NCBI GenBank assembly: GCA_910578395.1
Contig: CAJTPZ010000002.1
Coordinates: 194,543-258,542, forward strand
Direction of reading: 5' to 3'
From: an uncultured Muribaculaceae bacterium
GTDB lineage: Bacteria; Bacteroidota; Bacteroidia; Bacteroidales; Muribaculaceae
DNA length: 64,000 bases
In this document: in pieces, positions 40,712 through 49,899 of the stretch
How the letters are laid out: each line of letters starts with the position of its first letter
Position numbering within the stretch: position 1 is the stretch's first letter
Program-made: the position numbers and the translations under genes
Notes under the pieces: model-generated
Databases searched by the model: none
Seen by the model: the letters and a program-made list of their open reading frames with translations, nothing else
What the model was told of the DNA's origin: nothing

Positions 40712-41962
40712 TCAGGTGTTTGGCAATGAGTTGTCGATATCCTCTTCGCCGCAGTCGATAGACATAGGTAATGGTTCCTTGATTTTTGCGCCAAGAGTTT
40801 CAAGCCGTTTGGCGCGTGCTGCAAGAGATCCTTTGCCCTGAAGTTTTATAAATGCTTTGTCATAGGCTTTTCTTGCTGACTCGAGTGCCTTGTCGATGTT
40901 TTGTAGGTCGGTAATAAAACCAACAAACTTGTGATGAAGTTCTCCGCCTTCGCGGGCAATTTCCATCACATTGCGAGTCACAGTGTCTTGCCGCCACATC
41001 TGCTCTATTAGTTTGAGCATAGAGATCAGGTGTGTGGGAGATACGATAAGGACGCCTGAGTCGTAGGCTTCCTGCCAGATAGCCGATTCACTCTGCATGG
41101 CGGCAATATAGGCTCCTTCGTTTGGAATAAACATCACAACGAAGTCAAGCTTCTGGTCTCCAACTATGTCGGCATATCTTTTGTCCCGTAGCTTACGCAT
41201 CTGGCTTTTCACGGAAGTCACATGACGAGATGCAGCTTCTTTTCGATCTTCATCGGTTAAAGCTTCTGTCATTTCCATATAGGCAGTAAGTGATACTTTG
41301 GAGTCGATTACGACACAACGTCCGCCTGGATACCTCACTACAACGTCGGGACGCAGGCGTCCTCCGCTTTCATTGAGAAGCTGTCGGCCTGTTTCATCGC
41401 GTGTTACCTGCACGGAAAATTCCCGGCCTTTTGTGAGTCCGCTACGCTCGAGTATCTCTTCAAGCACCATTTCTCCCCAGTTGCCTTGCACTGTTGTGCC
41501 TCCTTTGAGTGCCACACACAATTGCCGTGCTTCGGCGCCTACACTCCGGCTTTCTGCCGATAGCCGCTCGATCTGATCTTTCAGTGAGAATATTTCTCTT
41601 GACTCATGATTGTAGACTTCGTCGACACGTTTGCGAAAAGTCTCGAGTTCATTTCGCAAAGGGGTAAGCAGCTGTTCGAGTCTGTGGTTCTGGTGTTCGG
41701 TCATCGTTTGTGATCCGTCAAGCAAAGCTTGTGATGCCATCAGTTCAAACTGTCGTCGCTGCTCTATTTCGTCGTTATGCGCTTTCTCAAGTCGTTTCTG
41801 CCAGATTTCATCATTTTCCTTCAGATCATGCTGTAGCCTTTCGCTGTCGCGTTTAAGAATTGTATTTTCTGTTTCGAGACGGGCTACCTGTGAAGTCTTC
41901 CCGATCAGAAACACAATAGCGACGGCAAGTGCTGCCGCAAGCATTATCAAGATGATTGTCAT
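40712..41962 (-). CDS. rmuC: DNA recombination protein RmuC
   Basis: Predicted nuclease-fold protein limiting short-inverted-repeat recombination in E. coli (family knowledge). The 416-residue protein has an N-terminal transmembrane segment (MTIILIMLAAALAVAIVFLIG), a coiled coil (about 25-150) and the RmuC domain with LKGGTTVQGNWGEMVLEEILERSGL, VIDSKVSLTAYMEM and MFIPNEGAYIAAMQ. An alternative TTG start 14 codons upstream at 42004 seems unlikely. A TACATTTG box on the minus strand (42002-42009) may be part of its promoter. Confidence 0.88.
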   Translation of the reverse strand: MTIILIMLAAALAVAIVFLIGKTSQVARLETENTILKRDSERLQHDLKENDEIWQKRLEKAHNDEIEQRRQFELMASQALLDGSQTMTEHQNHRLEQLLTPLRNELETFRKRVDEVYNHESREIFSLKDQIERLSAESRSVGAEARQLCVALKGGTTVQGNWGEMVLEEILERSGLTKGREFSVQVTRDETGRQLLNESGGRLRPDVVVRYPGGRCVVIDSKVSLTAYMEMTEALTDEDRKEAASRHVTSVKSQMRKLRDKRYADIVGDQKLDFVVMFIPNEGAYIAAMQSESAIWQEAYDSGVLIVSPTHLISMLKLIEQMWRQDTVTRNVMEIAREGGELHHKFVGFITDLQNIDKALESARKAYDKAFIKLQGKGSLAARAKRLETLGAKIKEPLPMSIDCGEEDIDNSLPNT

Positions 41963-42106
41963 TATAGCCGATCGACTTGTTTTTAGAAGAATTATACATT
42001 GCAAATGTAAATAAAAAAATTCCTATATCTGACTCAAAAAAACAGGCATTGCCGATACATATAAATCATCACGTGAAATACTCTGTTCTTTTTCATCGAA
42101 TAATTG

Positions 42107-42114
42107 TATATTTG
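42107..42114 (+). promoter_or_regulatory. Candidate -7 promoter element of ilvA
   Basis: TATATTTG, 53 nt before the ATG at 42168. No -33 element at the expected spacing. Confidence 0.45.
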
Positions 42115-42167
42115 CCGCAGATAGCGGCCTCTTGAAGACCGATCATAGACCAATCTATAATTAAGTC

Positions 42168-43382
42168 ATGCAGGAACTTGATATTTCAGAAGTATTTCGC
42201 GCGCGCGAAGTGCTCAAAGAAGTTGCCAATGAGACCCGTATCATCGGGCCGACTAAGTTGGCTGATTATTGCCAGGTGTATCTCAAGCCGGAAAATATGC
42301 AGCTTACGGGGTCGTTTAAACTGCGCGGTGCATATTATAAGATTTCTCAGCTTTCCGAGGAGGAGAAATCTCGCGGTGTGATTGCGTGTTCTGCCGGCAA
42401 CCATGCGCAGGGTGTGGCCCTTGGAGCCACCCATAATGGTATTAAGTCGGTGATCTGTCTGCCGGCCGGTGCACCTCTCTCTAAAATTGAAGCCACCAAA
42501 GGTTACGGAGCGGAGGTTTGTCTTGTGCCGGGCGTCTATGATGACGCTTATCGCCGCGCGATAGAGCTTCGTGACGAGAAGGGATACACATTTGTCCATC
42601 CGTTCGATGATCCGTTGGTGATAGCCGGTCAGGGTACGATCGGTGTAGAGATCATCGAGCAGATGAAAGATGTTGATGCTGTCGTCGTGCCTATCGGTGG
42701 CGGCGGTCTTATATCAGGTGTGGCTTTTGCAATAAAGACTTTGCGTCCCGACATCAAGATATACGGAGTTCAGGCAGAGGGAGCACCTTCAATGAAGAAA
42801 GCTCTTGAATGCGGAGAGCGAGGTTGTCTTGAAAAAGTCAGCACTATTGCCGATGGCATTTCGGTGAAGGAGCCCGGTTCTCTTACTTTTGAGATGGTCA
42901 AGCAGTATGTCGATGAAGTTGTTACGGTAAGTGATAATGAAATCGCGGCTGCCATTCTTGCTCTTCTTGAGAAGCAGAAGATGGTTGCCGAGGGTGCGGG
43001 TGCTGTTTCGGTCGCAGCAGTCATGTTCCACAAGCTGCCTGTAGATGGCAAAAAGGTATGTTGTATTGTTTCAGGAGGAAACATCGATGTTAACTTCCTT
43101 AACCGTGTTATCACGCGTGGCCTTGCCAAAAGCGGACGTCTGGCTTCGATAGTCCTTGATCTTCCTGACACACCAGGCGCTCTAAGCGGTGTTGTGAATG
43201 TGATAGCTGAACTGGGTGGAAATATTCTCTCTGTTACCCATGAGCGCACCACAACTTCGACTCAGGTCAATGGCTGTCTGTTGCACATTGAAATGGAGAC
43301 TCGCAACAATGATCATATCAAAGCGATCAAAAAGGGCCTCATAGACCGAGGCTATCACATTATAGACGATTGTGGTCAATAG
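42168..43382 (+). CDS. ilvA: Threonine ammonia-lyase
   Basis: PLP enzyme that deaminates threonine to 2-oxobutyrate, either for isoleucine synthesis or catabolism. The 404-residue protein has the PLP-lysine motif TGSFKLRGAYYK (about 47-58), the substrate loop SAGNHAQGVALGA and the phosphate-binding GGGGLISG. A C-terminal ACT-like domain (about 322-404, RLASIVLDLPDTPGALSGVVNVIAELGGNIL...) suggests allosteric control by an amino acid. With one ACT-type domain and about 400 residues it resembles the TdcB/short-IlvA group more than the 514-residue E. coli IlvA. No other ilv genes are in the window. Confidence 0.88.
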   Translation: MQELDISEVFRAREVLKEVANETRIIGPTKLADYCQVYLKPENMQLTGSFKLRGAYYKISQLSEEEKSRGVIACSAGNHAQGVALGATHNGIKSVICLPAGAPLSKIEATKGYGAEVCLVPGVYDDAYRRAIELRDEKGYTFVHPFDDPLVIAGQGTIGVEIIEQMKDVDAVVVPIGGGGLISGVAFAIKTLRPDIKIYGVQAEGAPSMKKALECGERGCLEKVSTIADGISVKEPGSLTFEMVKQYVDEVVTVSDNEIAAAILALLEKQKMVAEGAGAVSVAAVMFHKLPVDGKKVCCIVSGGNIDVNFLNRVITRGLAKSGRLASIVLDLPDTPGALSGVVNVIAELGGNILSVTHERTTTSTQVNGCLLHIEMETRNNDHIKAIKKGLIDRGYHIIDDCGQ

Positions 43383-43498
43383 GCATGTCAAGGGGCGGAT
43401 TTTCTGAGTCTGGAGAATCTCGGATAACAACCCCGGAATATGACGGCGCGTTTATATGCTGATATGGAATGTTGTTGAATATAAAATATTAGATGTAA

Positions 43499-44173
43499 AT
43501 GCGTTTTCTGATCCTTATATTATTTCTGACAATTATACGTGTCGTCTTCGCCGGAGAGCCGGTCGGAGGCGACACTCTTGTTGTCGGAGCTCCTGATATT
43601 CGTGTGGTTCTTGACTCGTTGGATCTGGAGGCTGAGGTTCGCCAGAAAGTATACAGAGGAAAGTATCACATGGTTACTGAAGAGGGAGATACGGTGCTTA
43701 TGCTGGTGATGAATCCTGTTACGGTTTTTCCTCCGCTTAAGTTTAAGAATAAGAAGCAGGAGCAGTTTTACTGGCGTACGGTGCGTGATGTCAAGAAGAC
43801 ATTGCCTTATGCCAAGCTTATATGTGCTACGTTGCTTGAGACTTATGAGTATATCGAGACTTTCCCGACGCAAAAGGAGCGTGAAGAGTATCTCAAGCGC
43901 ATGGAAAAGGAGGTGTTTGAACAGTATAAGCCTGTTTTAAAACAATTTACCCGCAGTCAGGCGCGTCTTTTGGTCAAGCTTATCCAACGGGAGACCAATC
44001 AAAGCGGTTATGATATATTAAAAGCTTTTCTCGGGTCTTTCAGGGCCGGATTCTGGCAGACATTCGGCCGGCTGTTCGGTGTCAATCTCAAGGGTCAGTA
44101 TCGCCCGGATAGCAACAGTGACGATGCGATAATTGAAAGGGTGTGTGTGGCTGTCGAGATGGGCGTCTTGTAG
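43499..44173 (+). CDS. DUF4294 exported protein
   Basis: A 224-residue protein with a signal peptide (MRFLILILFLTIIRVVFA). The body matches the DUF4294 pattern: FYWRTVRDVKKTLPYAKLICATLLETYEYIETFPT, then KRMEKEVFEQYKPVLKQFTRSQARLLVKLIQRETNQSGYDILKAFLGSFRAGFWQTFGRLFGVNLK. The family is known from Bacteroidota and has no assigned function; the strong helical conservation suggests a structural or binding role in the envelope. It lies 116 nt after ilvA and about 264 nt before rpsL. Confidence 0.75.
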   Translation: MRFLILILFLTIIRVVFAGEPVGGDTLVVGAPDIRVVLDSLDLEAEVRQKVYRGKYHMVTEEGDTVLMLVMNPVTVFPPLKFKNKKQEQFYWRTVRDVKKTLPYAKLICATLLETYEYIETFPTQKEREEYLKRMEKEVFEQYKPVLKQFTRSQARLLVKLIQRETNQSGYDILKAFLGSFRAGFWQTFGRLFGVNLKGQYRPDSNSDDAIIERVCVAVEMGVL

Positions 44174-44254
44174 TAAGTATATCCGGTTTTTTGTACTTTT
44201 AACAAAGTTTAACTGCAAAGATACTCGTAATCTTATTGCTGATAATAGGCTAAA

Positions 44255-44286
44255 GTTGGTAATAATGAATTAAATGCTTAATTTTG
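44255..44286 (+). promoter_or_regulatory. Promoter of the ribosomal cluster (rpsL)
   Basis: TTG (44256-44258), 20 nt, then TAATTTTG (44279-44286): the Bacteroidota -33/-7 arrangement. The leader before rpsL is about 145 nt and includes a small stem (TATCG...CGATA, about 44303-44320). Confidence 0.65.
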
Positions 44287-44437
44287 CGTCGCTTTTATGG
44301 AGTATCGTAATCTCTCGATAACAATAACTCTTTGTGTTATAACTCGTTAGGTGTGTCGGGTAGATGCGTGAGTATAAAAGTAATGATTGAAAAAGTAATT
44401 GTAAACCCAAGACAATAGTATAATTAACTGAACTAAG

Positions 44438-44827
44438 ATGCCTACTATTCAGCAATTAGTGAGAAAAGGTCGTCAGGCTTCAGTGGACAAGAGCAAGTCT
44501 CCTGCACTTGATTCATGTCCCCAGCGTCGTGGTGTGTGCGTTCGCGTTTACACTACAACCCCTAAGAAGCCTAACTCGGCTATGCGAAAGGTGGCGCGTG
44601 TGCGTCTTACCAATGGCAAGGAGGTTAACTCCTACATCCCCGGCGAGGGTCACAACCTGCAGGAGCACTCGATTGTGCTTGTTCGTGGCGGTCGTGTAAA
44701 AGACCTTCCCGGTGTACGTTACCATATCGTTCGCGGTACGCTTGATACAAGCGGTGTGAAGGATCGCACCCAGCGTCGCTCGAAGTATGGTGCCAAGCGC
44801 CCCAAGGCCGGTGCAGCCAAGAAGTAA
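44438..44827 (+). CDS. rpsL: 30S ribosomal protein S12
   Basis: Decoding-centre protein of the 30S subunit. The 129-residue length is normal. PTTPKKPNSAMRKVARVRL (about 41-59) contains the conserved lysine stretch contacting 16S helix 44, and the second loop near residue 90 reads GGRVKDLPGVRYH. First gene of the cluster, with its own promoter. The following gap to rpsG is 375 nt, unusually long. Confidence 0.98.
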   Translation: MPTIQQLVRKGRQASVDKSKSPALDSCPQRRGVCVRVYTTTPKKPNSAMRKVARVRLTNGKEVNSYIPGEGHNLQEHSIVLVRGGRVKDLPGVRYHIVRGTLDTSGVKDRTQRRSKYGAKRPKAGAAKK

Positions 44828-45202
44828 TCGGTAGAAAATCAAGAGGGTGTCGGTTATAAACCTTTTTATGGCACCCGCCGGTGAAGCTAATCTTAAAGCA
44901 CTAACGATTTTAAACTCCCGGAAAAGACCTCTCCTCAGAGGTTAGGGATAATAAAAAATCCGTTTTTGAATTTCACATTTGCAAGCTGACTTAAAACGAA
45001 AGGTTGAGTAAACGTCCGGATTAAGGCTCAGGTGTGTCGGATGAGTTGAGAGAAAGTCTCCGATAAGACCTAATTTATTATAGCCGCTCTCATTAAGAAT
45101 CCAGGCAACGTTGAAGTGACAAGGGGTCATAGCTCTTCTCTCACGGAGCGACAGACCATAGGCAGCAGCCAAGCGCGAAGCAAAAACACTAAACAAACAG
45201 TA
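44828..45202 (+). ncRNA. Candidate structured leader upstream of rpsG (S7)
   Basis: A 375-nt gap in an otherwise compact cluster, with no convincing gene. It holds GACCTCT-CCTC-AGAGGTT (44926-44943), a seven-pair hairpin with a four-base loop; a weak GGTT/AACC hairpin followed by TTTTT (44852-44867) just after rpsL; and an AT-rich long-range pair ATAATAAA (44948-44955) with TTTATTAT (45074-45081). In E. coli, S7 represses its operon at the rpsL-rpsG spacer; this longer spacer occupies the same place. Function is inference. Confidence 0.4.
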
Positions 45203-45679
45203 ATGAGAAAAGCAAAGCCCAAGAAAAGGGTTGTATTGCCCGATCCTGTGTTTAATGACGTCAAGGTGTCGAAATTTGTGAACCACCTGATGTATGACGG
45301 CAAAAAAAACACATCCTACACCATCTTCTACTCGGCACTCGAGCAGGTGAAGGCCAAGCTTCCCAATGAGGAGCTTACTCCACTGGAAGTATGGAAGAAG
45401 GCTCTCGACAACGTTACTCCTCAGGTTGAGGTGAAGTCGAGACGTGTAGGTGGCGCTACTTTCCAGGTGCCAACTGAAATCCGTCCGGATCGCAAGGAGT
45501 CGGTATCGATGAAAAATCTGATTTCTTATGCACGCCGCCGCGGTGGCAAGACGATGGCCGACAAACTCGCCGCTGAAATCGTCGATGCCTATAACGAGCA
45601 GGGTGGTGCATTTAAGCGTAAGGAAGACATGCACAAGATGGCAGAAGCCAACCGTGCTTTCGCACACTTCCGCTTCTGA
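45203..45679 (+). CDS. rpsG: 30S ribosomal protein S7
   Basis: Primary 16S 3'-domain binder that organises the 30S head. The 158-residue protein starts MRKAKPKKRVVLPDPVF and contains VKSRRVGGATFQVPTEIRPDR and the C-terminal HKMAEANRAFAHFRF. Start chosen at ATG 45203; the frame is open 29 codons upstream in the leader region but those residues are not S7-like. In other bacteria S7 represses its own operon. Confidence 0.97.
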   Translation: MRKAKPKKRVVLPDPVFNDVKVSKFVNHLMYDGKKNTSYTIFYSALEQVKAKLPNEELTPLEVWKKALDNVTPQVEVKSRRVGGATFQVPTEIRPDRKESVSMKNLISYARRRGGKTMADKLAAEIVDAYNEQGGAFKRKEDMHKMAEANRAFAHFRF

Positions 45680-45739
45680 TCTTTTGAAGTTTGAAAGTGC
45701 ATCTATCATCAGATACGACGATCTTCCAATACAACTAAA

Positions 45740-47863
45740 ATGGCAAATAACGATCAGCTGAAATATACCCGCAACATCGGCATCATGGCTCACATTGATG
45801 CGGGTAAGACAACAACTTCCGAGCGAATCCTGTTCTATACCGGTCTGACGCATAAGATCGGTGAGGTTCATGACGGCGCTGCCACCATGGACTGGATGGA
45901 GCAGGAGCAGGAGCGTGGTATTACTATCACCTCGGCTGCTACAACCGCTTTCTGGAAGTACAATGATGAAAAATATAAGATCAACCTTATTGACACTCCG
46001 GGACACGTTGACTTTACCGTTGAGGTAGAGCGCTCGCTCCGTGTGCTTGATGGCGCTGTGGCTGCATTCTGTGCTGTCGGTGGCGTTGAGCCCCAGTCGG
46101 AGACTGTATGGCGTCAGGCCGACAAGTACAACGTGCCGCGTATCGGCTACGTCAATAAGATGGACCGCTCCGGCGCAAACTTCTTTGAAGTCGTGCGTCA
46201 GCTTCGTGAGGTGCTCGGTGCAAATCCGTGCCCCATTCAGATTCCTATCGGTGCAGAAGAAACCTTCAAGGGTGTTGTAGACCTCGTGAAGATGAAGGCT
46301 ATCTACTGGCATGATGAGGCTATGGGCGCAGACTATACCGAGGAGGAGATTCCCGCGAATCTTCTGGAAGAGGCTGAAGAGTGGCGTGACAAGATGCTCG
46401 AAAAGATCGCTGAGTACGATGATGACCTTATGGCCAAGTACTTTGACGATCCTTCGACGATCACCATGGATGAGATCAAGAAGGCTCTCCGTGCTGCAAC
46501 TTTGAAAATGGATATCGTTCCAATGATCTGCGGCAGCTCGTTTAAAAACAAGGGTGTTCAGTGTCTCCTCGACTCTGTATGTGCTTATCTTCCTTGCCCG
46601 CTCGACGCTGGTGCTATCGAGGGACATCCTGTCGATGATCCTGATGCGGTCATCACACGTGAGCCTTCGAGTGATGCTCCCATGTGTGCTCTCGCGTTTA
46701 AGATCGCAACAGACCCCTATGTAGGCCGTCTCTGCTTCTTCCGTGTTTATTCGGGTGACATCAATGCCGGCTCTTATGTGCTTAATTCCCGTTCTGGTAA
46801 GAAGGAGCGTATCAGCCGTCTTTTCCAGATGCACTCCAACAAGCAGAATTCCAAAGAGCAGATCGGTTGCGGTGATATAGGCGCTGGTGTAGGCTTCAAG
46901 GATATACGCACTGGTGATACCCTCTGTGCTGAGGATGCTCCGATCGTGCTTGAGGCTATGGACTTCCCCGATCCTGTGATCGGTATCGCTGTAGAGCCCA
47001 AGACCCAGAAGGATCTTGACAAGCTCGGCGTAGGTCTTCAGAAGCTTGCCGAGGAGGATCCCACATTCCGTGTGCAGACCAATGAAGAGACAGGTCAGAC
47101 TGTCATCTCCGGAATGGGTGAGCTTCACCTTGACATCATCATCGACCGTCTGCGTCGTGAGTTCAAAGTAGAGTGCAACCAGGGTCGTCCTCAGGTTACT
47201 TATAAGGAAACAATCACCAAGCCGGTTGAGCTGCGTGAGGTCTTCAAGAAGCAGACCGGTGGTCGCGGTAAATTCGCCGATATCATCGTGCGCGTGGAGC
47301 CGGTTGATGAAGGCTTCGAAGGAGGTCTCCAGTTTGTCGACGAGGTTAAGGGCGGTAACATTCCCAAGGAGTTTATCCCCTCGATCCAGAAGGGCTTTAC
47401 GACTGCCATGAAGAACGGCGTGCTTGCCGGCTTCCCGGTTGAACAGCTCAAGGTGACCGTGATCGATGGCTCGTTCCACCCGGTTGACTCTGACCAGTTG
47501 TCATTTGAGCTCTGTGCTATCCAGGCCTTCAAGAAGGCTTCGGAAAAGGCCGGCCCGGTTCTTCTTGAGCCTATCATGAAGATTGAGGTTGTGACTCCGG
47601 AGGAGAGCATGGGTGACGTGATCAGTGACCTCAACAAGCGTCGCGGCCAGGTAGAAGGAATGGAGACTTCGCGTTCGGGTGCCCGTGTCGTAAAGGCAAA
47701 GGCTCCTCTTGCCGAAATGTTCGGCTACGTGACAGCTCTCCGTACAATCACTTCCGGACGTGCAACTTCTACAATGTCGTTCAGTCACTATAGCGAGGTC
47801 AGCAGCTCGATCGCCAAGAACGTGCTTACCGAGTGTCAGGGACGTGTCGACCTTATCAAATAA
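45740..47863 (+). CDS. fusA: Elongation factor G
   Basis: GTPase that drives translocation and, with RRF, ribosome recycling. The 707-residue protein has G1 AHIDAGKTT (17-25), switch-II DTPGHVDFT and NKMDRSG, domain III-V landmarks ISGMGELHLDIIIDRLRREF, and the tail RGQVEGMETSRSGARVVKA. It follows rpsG by 60 nt and precedes rpsJ by 22 nt; no tuf gene is present here, so tuf must be elsewhere. Confidence 0.98.
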   Translation: MANNDQLKYTRNIGIMAHIDAGKTTTSERILFYTGLTHKIGEVHDGAATMDWMEQEQERGITITSAATTAFWKYNDEKYKINLIDTPGHVDFTVEVERSLRVLDGAVAAFCAVGGVEPQSETVWRQADKYNVPRIGYVNKMDRSGANFFEVVRQLREVLGANPCPIQIPIGAEETFKGVVDLVKMKAIYWHDEAMGADYTEEEIPANLLEEAEEWRDKMLEKIAEYDDDLMAKYFDDPSTITMDEIKKALRAATLKMDIVPMICGSSFKNKGVQCLLDSVCAYLPCPLDAGAIEGHPVDDPDAVITREPSSDAPMCALAFKIATDPYVGRLCFFRVYSGDINAGSYVLNSRSGKKERISRLFQMHSNKQNSKEQIGCGDIGAGVGFKDIRTGDTLCAEDAPIVLEAMDFPDPVIGIAVEPKTQKDLDKLGVGLQKLAEEDPTFRVQTNEETGQTVISGMGELHLDIIIDRLRREFKVECNQGRPQVTYKETITKPVELREVFKKQTGGRGKFADIIVRVEPVDEGFEGGLQFVDEVKGGNIPKEFIPSIQKGFTTAMKNGVLAGFPVEQLKVTVIDGSFHPVDSDQLSFELCAIQAFKKASEKAGPVLLEPIMKIEVVTPEESMGDVISDLNKRRGQVEGMETSRSGARVVKAKAPLAEMFGYVTALRTITSGRATSTMSFSHYSEVSSSIAKNVLTECQGRVDLIK

Positions 47864-47885
47864 GTAAACTTCTCACACATTAGAT

Positions 47886-48191
47886 ATGAGCCAAAAAATA
47901 CGTATCAAGCTCAAGAGCTATGACCACAATCTGGTGGACAAGTCGGCCGAGAAGATCGTGAAGACTGTGAAGTCGACCGGGGCAGTTATTTCGGGCCCGA
48001 TACCCCTGCCCACCCACAAGCGCATTTTCACGGTGAACCGTTCGACGTTTGTCAACAAGAAGAGCCGTGAGCAGTTCCAGCTTTCTTCTTTCAAGCGTCT
48101 GATCGATATCTACAACTCGACGGCCAAGACCGTTGACGCTCTGATGAAGCTCGAGCTCCCCAGTGGCGTAGAAGTGGAAATCAAGGTCTGA
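47886..48191 (+). CDS. rpsJ: 30S ribosomal protein S10
   Basis: Head protein of the 30S subunit and, in other bacteria, partner of NusB in antitermination. The 101-residue protein shows KIRIKLKSYDHNLVDKSA and the loop GPIPLPTHKRIFTVNRS. It starts 22 nt after fusA. The gap to rplC is 128 nt with a strong hairpin, where the S10 operon would be controlled. Confidence 0.98.
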   Translation: MSQKIRIKLKSYDHNLVDKSAEKIVKTVKSTGAVISGPIPLPTHKRIFTVNRSTFVNKKSREQFQLSSFKRLIDIYNSTAKTVDALMKLELPSGVEVEIKV

Positions 48192-48238
48192 TCATTACAG
48201 GCCGTTAATAAGAAAATCAATTGCCGTATGGCCGGTAA

Positions 48239-48266
48239 CCGGAGTTCCCGGTGGGGAATTCCGGTG
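48239..48266 (+). ncRNA. Hairpin between rpsJ and rplC
   Basis: ACCGGAGTTCCC (48239-48250) and GGGAATTCCGGT (48255-48266) form a 12-pair stem (one G-U) with a four-base loop, in the 128-nt gap. No T-run follows, so it is not an intrinsic terminator. It may control translation or transcription of the rplC-rplD part; the S10 operon of E. coli is regulated by L4 through a leader hairpin, though there the site is upstream of rpsJ. Confidence 0.5.
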
Positions 48267-48319
48267 CGGGTTGTCGGTATTGAGGCAATAAAGTACAAAT
48301 CCCAACAGTAAACGTAGAA

Positions 48320-48937
48320 ATGCCAGGATTAATTGGAAAGAAAATCGGAATGACATCCGTTTTCAGTGCCGACGGCAAGAATGTGCCGTGCACTGTTATC
48401 GAAGTTGGCCCCTGCGTGGTTACTCAGGTCAAGACTGTTGAGACCGACGGCTATAATGCCCTTCAGCTCGGTTTTGGTGCTCAGAAGGAAAAGCATCTGA
48501 CGCAGCCCGAGATCGGTCACTTCAAGAAAGCCGGAGTAGCACCTCAGCGCCACTTGGCCGAGTTCAAAGGTTTCGAGGGTGACTACAAGATGGGTGACAC
48601 CATCTCGGTTGACTTCTTCAGCGAGTCTGATTTTGTCGATGTCGTAGGTACCTCGAAAGGTAAGGGTTATCAGGGCGTGGTGAAGCGTCATGGTTTTGGT
48701 GGCGTAGGTCAGAGCACCCACGGCCAGCACAACCGTCTTCGTGCTCCCGGTGCTGTCGGCGCCTGCTCCTATCCTGCAAAGGTGTTCAAGGGAATGCGCA
48801 TGGCCGGCCAGATGGGCAACGAGCGTGTTACCGTTCAAAACCTGCAGGTGGTGAAAATCATCCCCGAGCATAACCTGATGATGATTAAGGGCTCAATACC
48901 CGGAGCCAAGGGTTCAATCGTAATGATCGAGAAGTAA
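48320..48937 (+). CDS. rplC: 50S ribosomal protein L3
   Basis: Binds the 3' end of 23S rRNA near the peptidyl transferase centre. The 205-residue protein has IGKKIGMTSVFSADGK and the extended central loop GKGYQGVVKRHGFGGVGQSTHGQHNR, with the conserved glutamine in the STHGQ loop. It follows the 128-nt structured gap and precedes rplD by 6 nt. Confidence 0.97.
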   Translation: MPGLIGKKIGMTSVFSADGKNVPCTVIEVGPCVVTQVKTVETDGYNALQLGFGAQKEKHLTQPEIGHFKKAGVAPQRHLAEFKGFEGDYKMGDTISVDFFSESDFVDVVGTSKGKGYQGVVKRHGFGGVGQSTHGQHNRLRAPGAVGACSYPAKVFKGMRMAGQMGNERVTVQNLQVVKIIPEHNLMMIKGSIPGAKGSIVMIEK

Positions 48938-48943
48938 ACGGAA

Positions 48944-49564
48944 ATGGAACTCGCAGTCTATAATATAAAGGGCGAAGACACCGGCCGCAAGGTAGAGCTG
49001 AGCGAAGAGGTGTTTGGTATCGAGCCCAATGAGCACGCCATTTATTTGGACGTGAAGCAGTACTTGGCCAACCAGCGTCAGGGAACTCACAAATCGAAAG
49101 AGCGCAGCGAGGTTTCCGGCTCCACCCGTAAGCTCCACAAGCAGAAAGGTGGCGGCGGCAGCCGTATCGGCGACATCAACTCACCTGTTCTGGTGGGTGG
49201 CGGACGTGTATTCGGTCCCCGTCCCCGCGACTATCGTTTCAAGCTCAACAAGAAGATAAAACAGCTTGCACGCAAGAGCGCGCTTTCACTCAAGGCACGC
49301 GAAGGCGAGATCATGGTGGTTGAGAACTTCACAATCGAAGCTCCGAAGACTAAAGATTTTATAAATATTGTGAAAAATCTTAAAGTTGACGGTAAGAAGG
49401 TGTTGGTCGTTTTACCCTCCCAGGATAAAAACGTATATTTGTCGTCGAGAAATGTGCCTGATGCAGTGGTTACTACTGCAGCGGACATCAATACGTATAC
49501 GCTTCTCAACAACAAGGCTATCCTCCTTGCCGAGGGTTGCCTCGAGGCGATTAATAAACTTTAA
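48944..49564 (+). CDS. rplD: 50S ribosomal protein L4
   Basis: Lines the exit-tunnel region of the 50S subunit; in E. coli it represses the S10 operon. The 206-residue protein shows the long extended loop RQGTHKSKERSEVSGSTRKLHKQKGGGGSRIGDINSPVLVGGGRVFGPRPRDY (about 47-99) that reaches into the tunnel. It lies 6 nt after rplC and 21 before rplW. Confidence 0.97.
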   Translation: MELAVYNIKGEDTGRKVELSEEVFGIEPNEHAIYLDVKQYLANQRQGTHKSKERSEVSGSTRKLHKQKGGGGSRIGDINSPVLVGGGRVFGPRPRDYRFKLNKKIKQLARKSALSLKAREGEIMVVENFTIEAPKTKDFINIVKNLKVDGKKVLVVLPSQDKNVYLSSRNVPDAVVTTAADINTYTLLNNKAILLAEGCLEAINKL

Positions 49565-49585
49565 GGCCCCAGAAAGAGAAAAGCA

Positions 49586-49876
49586 ATGGACATACAGATT
49601 ATTCCCGTTGTAACGGAAAAGGCAAACCGCCTTACCGACAAGCTCAACCGCTACACTTTCCGTGTGACGGAGTCGGCCAACAAGTTTCAGATCAAAGATC
49701 TCGTGGAGAAGCTCTACGGCGTAAAAGTCGAGGCTGTCAACACGATGGTTGTGCGTGGTAAAAACAAGTCGCGTTACACAAAGAGCGGTCTTCTCCGCGG
49801 CAAGACTGCCGGTTGGAAAAAGGCAGTCGTTACGCTGGCTGAGGGTGCTACAATCGACTTTTATAGCAATATCTGA
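49586..49876 (+). CDS. rplW: 50S ribosomal protein L23
   Basis: Sits at the tunnel exit, docking site for trigger factor and SRP. The 96-residue protein has IIPVVTEKANRL, YTFRVTESANKFQIKDLVEKLYGVKVEAVNTM and RTKGLLRGKTAGWKKAVVTLAEG-like end features (here SGLLRGKTAGWKKAVVT). Normal length, 23 nt before rplB. Confidence 0.95.
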   Translation: MDIQIIPVVTEKANRLTDKLNRYTFRVTESANKFQIKDLVEKLYGVKVEAVNTMVVRGKNKSRYTKSGLLRGKTAGWKKAVVTLAEGATIDFYSNI

Positions 49877-49899
49877 CAGAAATATCTGATCAAATCATA

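Noticed and set aside
44216..44223. TATCTTTG on the minus strand near the rpsL promoter
   Set aside because: Exact -7 match, but no minus-strand gene follows and no -33 element is spaced properly; taken as chance unless antisense RNA is shown.
44942..47479. 845-residue open frame on the minus strand, antisense to rpsG and fusA
   Set aside because: It mirrors highly biased codons of rpsG/fusA; genes on the plus strand are certain, and such antisense frames opposite fusA are known artefacts.
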